A stretch of 64,000 nt of DNA, taken from Lasiodiplodia sp. COLG20. Taxonomy: Eukaryota; Ascomycota; Dothideomycetes; Botryosphaeriales; Botryosphaeriaceae. The DNA lies in assembly GCA_009801085.1 (NCBI GenBank), contig VNWV01000005.1:2418001-2482000 (forward strand), read 5' to 3'. Position 1 is the first letter of the stretch, and each line of letters begins with the position of its first letter. Shown here one piece after another: positions 41,273 to 50,524 of the stretch. A program made the position numbers and the translations under genes. The notes beneath the pieces are model-generated. The model saw only the letters and a program-made list of their open reading frames with translations. It did no database searches and was not told the DNA's origin.

Positions 41273-41671
41273 GTTGTGAGGTTTGTAAGTGATTCTTCGA
41301 GAGTACAGCGTTCGAAGCGTTTAGAGCTGTTTACATTGCTTGAAGACGGATAAAGCAAGACGGATAAGGCGCACATGGCGGCCGTAGTTCGCGGAGTTTG
41401 GGTTGAGGCTCGGTGATGGGTGGTTCCGGGCTCGGGGGCGGAGCGCTCCAGATCGGCAGGGCCATGCTGGGGACGGAAATACGGTCGACAGATTATGTGA
41501 TTGGGTATGTCGCGCAGAAGCAAGGGCGGGGGGCGGGGCGTAAGTAGGACGTGCGATGCCAAGTTTTGCGGGGTCCCCGGCGCCGTGGTTCGTTCGTTCG
41601 TTAGGGCAGGCAGTCGTGCTCGCTCGCGTCGCGCACACGCACGCTCTATCTTCAATCTTGCATCAATCAAC
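41273..41671. promoter_or_regulatory. Divergent promoter of amidohydrolase and regulator genes
   Basis: 399 bp between the two starts. Zn2Cys6 factors often control the gene they are divergent from, so binding sites are expected here. No clear CGG inverted pair was picked out by eye. Confidence 0.4.
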
Positions 41672-44221
41672 ATGGACGCCGGCTCCAAACAGCCCAAGAA
41701 GGTCCGCCTTGCCTGCGAGCGGTGCCGCGACCGTCGCATCAAGGTATGCACTAGCCCTGCGGCCAAGAACGACTGCTGACCCACCTGCACAAGTGCGACG
41801 GGAAGGTGCCTGCGTGCGAGAACTGCTCCAAGGCCCAGGTGCCGTGCATCGACGTCGACACGCGCACCTCTGCCGGCCGCATCTCGAGAGCGTGAGACTG
41901 CTGCTGCCCCTGCATGCCGACCCCGCATTCTCACCTCCTGCACAGCTTCCAGCACAACGCTGCCGCCCGTATTGAGTGGCTAGAGAGCATCATCAGAACC
42001 CGGCTCCCCGATGTCGATCTTAGCGCAGGCCCACAGCTTCTCAACACAGAAACCGTATCTCCTGCACCACCCCAAGAGCAATCCCAACCCGCCGCTCTCG
42101 CCATCGGCCAGAACAGAGGAGTCAAGCGATCTCACAGTGCTCCTGGCCAAGAACATGGCCAATCTCATTCTGTCGAGCAGAGCGCCCGCTCCATGGCCCT
42201 CCATCTTGGACTACTGTCGCTTGACGTGAACTCCTCCCAAGTCCACTATCTGGGCTCGTCGTCAGGCTCCCTTTTTACCCCCATGCTACGCGCCAACCAA
42301 GAAGATCCCGCCTCGCTGTTTCCGGCTTCAAGTCATGAGCCCTCTGTGGATGGAAGCCAGGCCGATCCATTCACTGTGTACGAGCAAATCGAAGAGAGCC
42401 GGCTGGAACAAAACCATGTTGCCCAAGTCCACCGCCTTTACGCCATGCTCAAGACGGTTCGATGATTGTGCCTGCTCACGGCTGTCCTTCCACTGATCAT
42501 CTTCACAGGACCTGCCCTCTCGTCGAGACTGCAGCCACCTCACAAACATGTTCTTCCGCCACTTCCATGCCGAGTATCCCTTCCTGCACAGGCCTACAAT
42601 CGAGTGCATGACTGATGCCCTGTACCACTGCTCTGACGTCGTGGACGAGACCTCATTCCAGTACAACGGCTGGCCGGCGAGCCAACAATGGTTCCCGTGC
42701 AATGGCGAAGACGCCCACAGCAATGGGAAACAGATTTCCATCTCCGTCTTCGCTGCAGCTACCCAATTATTTCTCATTCTCGGCATTTCCGCAAATCTGA
42801 AAACCCAGAAGAGAGACTACCAGTACGACCCTACCAAATTCCACGATGCCGCAAAAGCAGCCCTAGACCCTGCCATAAGCAAGATTTCTTTGCACGCTCT
42901 GCAAATCATCCTTTTGCTCGTGCTGCGATCTTTCACCAGCACCGAGCGAAGCAATACCTGGGCCACTGTGCACCTTGGAATGGCTTTCGCCGTGGAGCTC
43001 GGCTTACATAGAGATGCTTCTTCCTGCGACAGCTTCTCTGAGGCTGCTCATCAGATGAGACGCAGGGTGTTCTACTGCATGTACTCTTTGGAAAGGTAAT
43101 GACTCTGCTCTCCGCCGCCCATTCCATTGCTGACGTAATGCAGGCGACTCAGCGCCATACAAGGCCGTCCGATTGGCTTTTCAGATGACACTCTCGATAC
43201 TTCGCTCCCGAAGCTTATCGAAATTAGCCCGAGCGATCTCAAAGCGGTAGCGGACCAGTCGTACCTTCCGTTCTCCATCCAAATCTTCAAGATAGCGCAG
43301 CTGGTCTCTCGAATTAAGCACACTTTCTATCTTCTGCCTAAAACAACCACGGGGACCCAAGCTGAGGCCACATTGCGTAACCGTCAGGAAGAGCTTCGCG
43401 CAGAGCTAGACTGCTGGGATGCAGAGTGCCCGAGAGCAGTGCAGTGTATTCCTCAGCAAGAACGAGGCTGGCTTTCCGCCAAACTGAAGATTGACTACCA
43501 TGCAACCATGTGCCTCTTATACCAGCCATCGCAGGTCTTCCTAAGACCGACTGAAGAGTCACTGCAGCGATGTTTCAAACACACTGTGGAGCGCCTTAGG
43601 GTGTATGGCACGCTTTACGATAGCGATAAGCTCTTCTTCAGCTGGCGAAACATACACGGCATATTCTTAGCTGGGTCGACCTTGCTGTATTGCCTCTGGA
43701 CATCACCGTCAATTCAGACGTCGAATTCTTTCGCCAAGCTGGCAAGTGATATCGGAGTATGTTCCAACCTGCTTAGCGCAGCAGGCGAGTGGTGGCCTCT
43801 CGTTCGCAAAGCCCGAGCGAGTTTCGAGCGTCTTGCGAGCCAAACCATGCAGTCGTTGATGGACAGGCCTTCAAAACAAATCAGACCAACCACAACTTCA
43901 ACAGACACGCTATCGAACATAGATCCTACGCTGACGGAATCTTCCGGCGCGGATCACTTCCCGACTCCGGACGAGTTGGAGATAGAGCACATCCTTAACT
44001 CCGTCCTCCAAAGAGAGACGCAGCTTCCGGATATGCTTGAGGAACTGGGGAACATGCACCACACCGCAGATGGTCTCTCTGATTTGTGGAATGACTTCCT
44101 CTTTCCGCAAGACTTTGGCCATTCGGATCAGGGCGATCAGCAAGCGTTTGCGAATGCCACGCAACAGAGTCGGAATGAAAGTCGGCAACTGAATCAATAT
44201 TTGCAATCACCATCCCCTTAG
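41672..44221 (+). CDS. Zn2Cys6 transcription factor
   Basis: Five exons: 41672-41743, 41794-41891, 41946-42456, 42509-43095 and 43144-44221 (introns 48-54 nt), giving 781 aa. The Gal4-type zinc cluster is C15, C18, C25, C32, C35 and C42 (C-X2-C-X6-C-X6-C-X2-C-X6-C); intron 1 falls exactly before C25. A short helix after it (FQHNAAARIEWLESIIRTRLP) is the usual dimerisation segment. The fungal-specific middle domain covers about residues 235-560 (MFFRHFHAEYPFLHRPTI, ISANLKTQKRDYQYDPTKF, YCMYSLERRLSAIQGRPIGFSDDTLDTSLP). The C-terminal ~200 residues are Ser/Asp/Gln-rich. It likely controls the flanking amidohydrolase and transporter genes; this is inferred from position only. Confidence 0.92.
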
Positions 44222-45121
44222 CGCTACCAAAATGGGTTTCCGCCAAGGAATGGAAAAAGGTTCTTTGATTTCAGACAAGGAACGTCCCATTTGAGAAAGC
44301 AAGATAAAGGTGCTCACGCTTCAAATGTTGAATATGATCTCGAAGGCTACAGAAGAGTGTCCATGTAGCTTCATATACCACGTTGACAAGACATTCGAAC
44401 AAGATACGGACTACTCCCCGAAGCCGTTGCAAAATAAGCACATGAACCTCGGACATACGATGCAAATCCTCGCATTTATCGGTCATTGACCGCCACAAAA
44501 TCCCCATTGTGGCGAACGTCGGCTACCTATTTACGGCCAGACTCATGCAATACGGACCCGTCAGGATGAGTCCGGGACTAGCCTGCAGGCGCACTGTGAG
44601 GCAGGCCATGGACCATTCCGTCTATGATTTGGCCGGAACTTCCAAAAGCTTAGCCTTTCCCTGTTCCTGGTAGCCGGACTTACTAGTTTGGTTCCCTGGT
44701 GGCTCCCTCGGGCGTGCAAAAAAAGGCGCTAGTACCTCCCACGTGCCAACTCGACTTTCCTGCGCTCGGAGTAGTCCGCGTCGGTGGCGGTCCCGATCCC
44801 GAACTCCACAGCGTCGACGGGATGTCTCCGTACAACCTCAACAGATGACATACGACACGCCACCGTTGGCTCAGGATGGCTCCACAGGCCGCCTAAGCTG
44901 CGGAGACAGGCGTCCACTACCCCGCAAACGGCTCCAGATACCAGGCGATAGGATCGGCCACTTACTCGCCTCCAACGCTATTGGTCAAGCCTGCTAGCCA
45001 TATAAACGTGTCTTGACTTTGCTTGTCCTTTGGCCTTGGGCTCTCTCAAGCTTGTCTTGGATTTCTTCATACCCTCCATCAGCAAAATTATTCTCCGAGC
45101 CATCCAACGGGCACCGTCAAC
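44222..45121. promoter_or_regulatory. Upstream region of the MFS transporter gene
   Basis: About 900 bp. A reverse CCAAT box (ATTGG, 44980-44984) and a TATA box (45001-45006) lie close to the transporter start. No gene recognised in the rest. Confidence 0.45.
45001..45006 (+). promoter_or_regulatory. TATA box TATAAA with upstream CCAAT
   Basis: TATAAA 116 bp before the ATG at 45122, with an inverted CCAAT box about 20 bp further upstream. Good core promoter for the transporter gene. Confidence 0.5.
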
Positions 45122-46849
45122 ATGGGAGCAGCCGGCGGTTGGGTTTCGAAGGACGCCCTGGCTACGACGCCAAAGGAGGTCCTTAGATTCAGGATTTGGA
45201 TCACGGTCCTGTGGGCCTCGTGCTGCGGAGGTTTGCATGGCGTCAACACAGCCAACATCTCCGGCATCATGAGCATGAAGCCTTTCAAGGAGGATTTCGG
45301 TACTGCCGATATGACGACTGACCAGGTTACAAATTGGAGCGGTTGGGCTGTATCATCCATGCTTCTGGTACGTAACTGTTGCTCCGAACCCACTGAAATC
45401 GTACTGACTTCGAAAAGGGGCAACTCGTCGGAGTGCTCATTTCAGGCCCAGTTGGAGAGCGATGGGGACGCAAAGCATGCATCTGGATCGCAGCCACATC
45501 CTACCTCATTGGAGCCATCCTAATGGCAGCGAACTTTGGCTCCCTCCCCGAACTCATCGTCGGCCGCGTGCTTTCTGGTCTCGGTTCGGGCTTCGGCATG
45601 ACAATCGGTGCCATCTACATCGCTGAAGTGGCACCCAAGGCTGTTCGTGGAGCCATGTCAACCCTTTACAATGTCAATATCATGTGCGGCGTGGCTGGTT
45701 CCTACTGGATCAATTACTGGGCATTGCTGCACCTCCCAAGCTCCTCACCTTGGCAGTGGCGCACACCCATGATCTTGCAAGTCATTCCTGCCATCTGTCT
45801 TTTCGCCGGACTTGCTGTCTTTCCGGAGACACCTCGATATCTGGCAATGTGTGGTCGCCTTGAAGAAACCAAGACAGCGCTGCTGAATCTCCGCGGCATT
45901 CCCGAGGACCACCCCTACTTTGTAGAGGAGTACGAAGAGTTGGTCACAAAGGTCTACGCCGACCAAGAGGCTGAACGCGGCATGAAAGCATTCAAGACAC
46001 TCTTCGAGCTCTGCAAAACGGATGAATCGATTAGGAAGCGGCTCATTTTCGTCATGATTATCCAGACCTTGTTCATCTTCTCCGGTGGCAACTCAATCAC
46101 CTACTATGCCCCTACCATCCTCAAGTCCATGGGTCTCAACTCGGAACAGATCCTCCTGTTCACCGCCATCTACGGCTGTGTCAAGGTCATCTCGGTCCTC
46201 CTTTACGCAGTCTTCTTATCCGACCGCTTCGGCCGCCGACCCCTCCTTCTCATCGGCGCTACCCTCAACCTCTGCTGTCTCATCTACCTAAGTGCTTTCC
46301 TGGGGTTGGCAGACACCGCCAACTCCGGTCCCACAGTTGCTTCGTGGTTTGCCATCGTCGCCATCTGCATTTTCGCCGTCGGTAAGTGCTCCACCATGAA
46401 AAAGAAATCAATGGCAAACCCGTGCTAACTCGAACACAGGCTACGGTTTCGGCTGGGCTCCCGTCTTCTCCCTGACGACGTCGGAAATCTGTCCCACGCG
46501 CTCCCGCGGCGCCATCGTCACGGTGGCGTTCGGATACCAGAACGTGCTCAACTTCCTCATCTCCCGCTTCTTCCCGAACATGACCGTCACAATGCATGCC
46601 TGGGGGCCTTTCGCGCTCTTCGCGGCCTTCACCGCTGTCGGCGTCGTGTGGGTGTGGCTGGCTTTTCCCGAGTGCAAGGGCAGGAGCATGGAGACGATGG
46701 ATCAGCTGTTCGTCAGGAAGTGGTGGCAGGTGGGCAGGCTGCAGGGGAAGGAGAAGGGGCTGGGCGAGGCGATGTTGGTGGGCGAGGAGGAGGGAGAGAA
46801 GGATCCGGAGAAGATGGGGCCCGTGGCGAACCATGTGGAGAAGGTTTGA
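45122..46849 (+). CDS. MFS sugar-type transporter
   Basis: Exons 45122-45367, 45418-46381 and 46440-46849 (introns 50 and 58 nt), 539 aa. Twelve hydrophobic segments fit the sugar-porter branch of the MFS. Visible signatures are ISGPVGERWGRKA (loop 2-3), GRVLSGLGSGFGMTIG (TM4), VFPETPRYLAMCGR (end of the first half), GGNSITYYAPTIL (TM7), DRFGRRPLLLIGA (loop 8-9) and FPECKGRSMETMDQLF (end of TM12). It should import a hexose, pentose, sugar acid or disaccharide with protons at the plasma membrane. It lies on the same strand as the regulator, ~0.9 kb downstream, with its own TATA/CCAAT promoter. The substrate cannot be told from sequence. Confidence 0.92.
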
Positions 46850-47706
46850 GATGGGATGCGGGGTCGAGTTCAGGGATGGATATCTGTGTGGATGGGATTG
46901 TGTTTGGATACGTGATACGATCATGGCAGGCAATGTATGAAATTACGAGTAAGTCACTGAGCTAACTATCACGATTGGCAGTACGAACTGAGGTTCGGTA
47001 CACTAAGTCTTGCTACGCGTGCAATAGCTGCATACAGAGAGTCAATATGTTTAAAAAGGAAATGATGATTTGCAATCATCGCAAGGAACGACACGACTTG
47101 TATAAGCGGTAGAGGCTATTATCTAGACGTTTTGTGTCATTGTCAATTCTCAGATGCGAGAATAAGAGCATGTGTTCAAGGGCCTCGCATGGTAAGGTCA
47201 TGAGGAGATTTACTCTCGCTTGTGCCGCGTTTCGCTTCATCTGTTGAAGAGCTGCCTTCTCGAAATCGCTAACAGCCATCTAGTAGTGGTGGTGGGCCAC
47301 AGATCGTACGCGTTTGTTTGGTCAAACGCGTCATGAGTGCGAAACCCCCGACGACGCGTCATTTCGCGAAGCGACAGGAAAGAGCGGAGGCGCTCCTTCC
47401 TGATATGCTTTGTTTTGGTTCCTAATTAGGCTTAGCTTACAGGGTCCATGAATTCAGCACCGTTTTCTGTCCCTCAGACCAGTGCTTCTATCGCAACACC
47501 AAAAAATATCACCAAAGATGGGCACGAGGTCAAGTGGACGGATGACCTAGGTCTATTCTTAACTGGAATATCCACGACAGTCGCACCTGCTTTCTGACCA
47601 CCCCTCGCATCGACTTCGACGTTCGGAGCGATTCTCGCCTCACCACAGGACTGTCGCGTTCGCGTAGGCTTTGGCTGAGCATCTATCAGCGACGCGTTTA
47701 TCCACC
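46850..47706. other. Intergenic
   Basis: About 860 bp between the transporter gene and the first DUF2786-like gene. A 67-codon minus-strand frame at 47076-47279 is AT-rich and not convincing. No promoter motif recognised except a good Kozak context (CCACCATGG) at the next start. Confidence 0.35.
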
Positions 47707-49692
47707 ATGGCTTATCCATTCCTCCTCGACATCCCCATTCCGGGTCGCAAGCAAGACGAAGAAAAGGTCCCATCAGTGCCTAACAATGGCCGAGCTTCAT
47801 CGACAAACGGAGACCAGTACCAAGGTCGCCTCGGGCGCACACTGAATGAACAACAGACTCACAGCTCACCTGATGCTAGAAAGCACGAGCTCACGCCTGG
47901 CTTCATGGATCAGGACACTAGCAATGAGCCTTTAGCACACACGGAAAACTTTGACAACCTCGTATCGTCAGAAGGTAGCACCCATGGCATGACTACTAAG
48001 AGCTGCGCCAAGCATGACGAAGAGAAAACTGTCATTGACCTGACTGAGTCTGATGGCGAAGGTGAGGGGGGAGCTAAACCCGCTACTACGGTTTCCAGCA
48101 ACCCTTCTTCTCAGCTACCTGGATGCGCTTCACCAACCACCAGAATCAAGTCAGAGAGCACCCCAGACCCTGAGGCATCACCTCAAAACATTAGTGAACC
48201 GCAGAAGATTAAGCCTGATCCGGAAGATCCGGGTACCGAAAGCTCACACTTGGGATCAGATATCAGTACTTCACGAGGGACAAAGCGACTTGCAGATCAA
48301 ACATCTGAGGGAGAGTCAGAAGACAAGAAGCCACCCTCAAGGAAGAGAGGCCGACCCGCAAAGGAACCTCCACCTCCAATTTACAAAGCTATTGCGAAAC
48401 GAGCGCCAGGAACCAGTGACATCCCGGGAGCTCCGGCAATTGACGACAGCGTTCTCTCGAAGATCAAGAAGTGTTTTGAGCGCGCAGAGCACGAAAATGC
48501 CTCTGAAGCAGAAGCGAGGGCGGCAATGTTCCTGGCTGGAAAGATGATGCGCCAATACAATGTGGAAAAGGCCGAGGTCATGCAGCACAAGACGCCTGAA
48601 GAGCAGGCACAATGTGCCGGATCTAGCGAAGTCACGATTGAACGCCGTGACGGAACCAAGGTGCCAATTCCTATAAGACAATGGGTTTCTGACTTGGCAT
48701 CGGCTATGAGAAGGTTCTTCGACGTCAAATGCTACTCAAGCACTCCCAAGGATCGTTTTCTGGTTAGGTGGGTCTTCTACGGAATCGCGCAAAACACGGC
48801 ATCTGCAGCATTGGCCTTCGAGAAGATATACAATCTTATTATGGACTGGGCTCGGTTCAAGACAGGCATTGCTGTAACGAATAGTTACTGCCTTGGTATT
48901 GCTGACCAGCTCTATCGTGATGCTTTGAGGGAGAAAGAAGAGGAAATGAAGAAAGCTAAGGAAGCTGAAGCTGAGGAATTGGCTGCTAGAGAGAGAGAGG
49001 AGCAATTGCAACGAGAGAAGGAGTTGGAGCGACTACAGCCGACTGTAGAAGATGAGCCCGACCCAGAGCCCACGGAGAGCAACAAGCCCGAAAGACCATT
49101 TGACGTTGAGATGGATGACACAGGTCTGGAAGCAGATCTGGATGCCCGCTCTGACGTCGAAAGTACCCATTCAGAGAGTGGAGGGCTAATGAACATGGAC
49201 ACTGCTACACCCCAGGACAACGGCGAGGAAGACGAAAACGAAAGTGATGACGATGAACCGGACTTCATTCATGATGACGATGAGAACACGGATCAGCACT
49301 TGTGCGATACTGATAAGGCGATTGACGACCTCGTCCAGAACATGAACAAGCGCAGTTCGATCTCTCCTCTCGGTGTTCCACGACAGCCTTCTCCGCAGCC
49401 TAACCCTCCGTCGCCAAAGCCCACCACGCCTTCCGCGAGGGAAAGCCCAGAGCCTGAACCACATTGGAAGTCGGCGATGCAACTCATGTTATTCAGGGAC
49501 ACGGCGGCCAAGATTGCAGATGACTTCCTCAAAGCGAAGAATCAGAAGCTCGGGCCCCCCAGGCGTAGAGGCGCCAAGCCAAAGGATGCTAAGGCGTTCT
49601 GCGAGGGAAAGAGGGATGCAAAGAAGATTGATGTCCGTCAGAAAGCCTTGGAGGACAAAAAGCAAGAAATCAAGGAGGAAGACGATGGTTGA
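47707..49692 (+). CDS. DUF2786/DUF7168-like nuclear-type protein, copy 1
   Basis: Single uninterrupted frame, 661 aa, ATG at 47707 in a CCACCATGG context. The N-terminus MAYPFLLDIPIPG is shared with the next gene. Residues 20-205 are disordered and contain a candidate SUMO-interacting motif (TVIDLTESD, about 108-116) and SUMO-acceptor-like IKSE and IKPDPE. An AT-hook (SRKRGRPAKE, 211-220) follows. The conserved core is DUF2786-like (LSKIKKCFERAEHENASEAEARAAMFLAGKM..., about 250-290) plus a DUF7168-like part (QWVSDLASAMRRFFDVKCY, WVFYGIAQNTASAALAFEKIYNLI, about 325-410). A Glu/Lys coiled coil (405-445), an acidic region, and a conserved C-terminal patch (about 586-646, ending EGKRDAKKIDVRQK) complete it. 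Likely a chromatin-associated protein; the role is unknown. Confidence 0.8.
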   Translation: MAYPFLLDIPIPGRKQDEEKVPSVPNNGRASSTNGDQYQGRLGRTLNEQQTHSSPDARKHELTPGFMDQDTSNEPLAHTENFDNLVSSEGSTHGMTTKSCAKHDEEKTVIDLTESDGEGEGGAKPATTVSSNPSSQLPGCASPTTRIKSESTPDPEASPQNISEPQKIKPDPEDPGTESSHLGSDISTSRGTKRLADQTSEGESEDKKPPSRKRGRPAKEPPPPIYKAIAKRAPGTSDIPGAPAIDDSVLSKIKKCFERAEHENASEAEARAAMFLAGKMMRQYNVEKAEVMQHKTPEEQAQCAGSSEVTIERRDGTKVPIPIRQWVSDLASAMRRFFDVKCYSSTPKDRFLVRWVFYGIAQNTASAALAFEKIYNLIMDWARFKTGIAVTNSYCLGIADQLYRDALREKEEEMKKAKEAEAEELAAREREEQLQREKELERLQPTVEDEPDPEPTESNKPERPFDVEMDDTGLEADLDARSDVESTHSESGGLMNMDTATPQDNGEEDENESDDDEPDFIHDDDENTDQHLCDTDKAIDDLVQNMNKRSSISPLGVPRQPSPQPNPPSPKPTTPSARESPEPEPHWKSAMQLMLFRDTAAKIADDFLKAKNQKLGPPRRRGAKPKDAKAFCEGKRDAKKIDVRQKALEDKKQEIKEEDDG

Positions 49693-50524
49693 GAAAGAAA
49701 AGGTCATCCATAGTTAACAGCTGAGTTTGGCCTGGCAGCGGTTTGCAAATGGTTTAGAGCCAAAAGAGAGAGATAAAAAAAAAAGGGCGGTGAAGGGTTT
49801 GAGAAATTCGGGTTGCTAAGAGACTTACTGGGGAGATATCTTGGCTGCAGTGATCTTGAATTATCACTTGGCTACTGGTGGAGTGGAGCGAAAAGATGAT
49901 CAGTTAGTGAAAGTAGGATATATGCTCACCACCAGCAATCTAAGCCAAGCCTGATCGAGCAGTGAACAAAGAAGATAACAAACGCGGCTGGATGGCCTGA
50001 TTGAGGAACTCTAACTCTTTGCTTTTTCTTATTGGCTGTTTCGGCAAGGTGCATAGGTGAGTCATATCTTCTCTTTTGTCATACCGGCTCACCTGACTTC
50101 GCGTGGATGAAGTGCCAGGGTACGCGTACCTACGTCGCGGCTGCGGGGGGTAACAACCAATCGCTCAGAACCGCGACAATGCACCCCAGCCCCTTCTTGG
50201 CGTTGTATTAGCATTTGTGCATTGTGCTCTTAACTGTTTCTGCTCCCTTGTCTCATATTATGTGCTTTGGGCGCTGCCGATCTTTCTCAATGGATTGCAT
50301 GTGAACATGAGCTGTCATTTTCGTTTGCTTCCGAAGACCTGGTCGCTGTCTCACTGCTGAGGGGGTGATTCTTGCTGTGCCGCTTAGCCATTTAACTTTT
50401 CGTTCTCCTACCGCTATCATTGACACTGAATTACCTACCAAGCTTTTACGTGCCGTCTTTAAGAAGTCTCTACTGTAATCCAGCTTTCTTCGGACTGCCC
50501 ATTTTTCACCTATCAACTGTTCTA
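49693..50524. other. Intergenic between tandem paralogues
   Basis: About 830 bp. An A-run at about 49777-49785. The last ~120 bp precede the second paralogue. No gene is supported. Confidence 0.35.
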
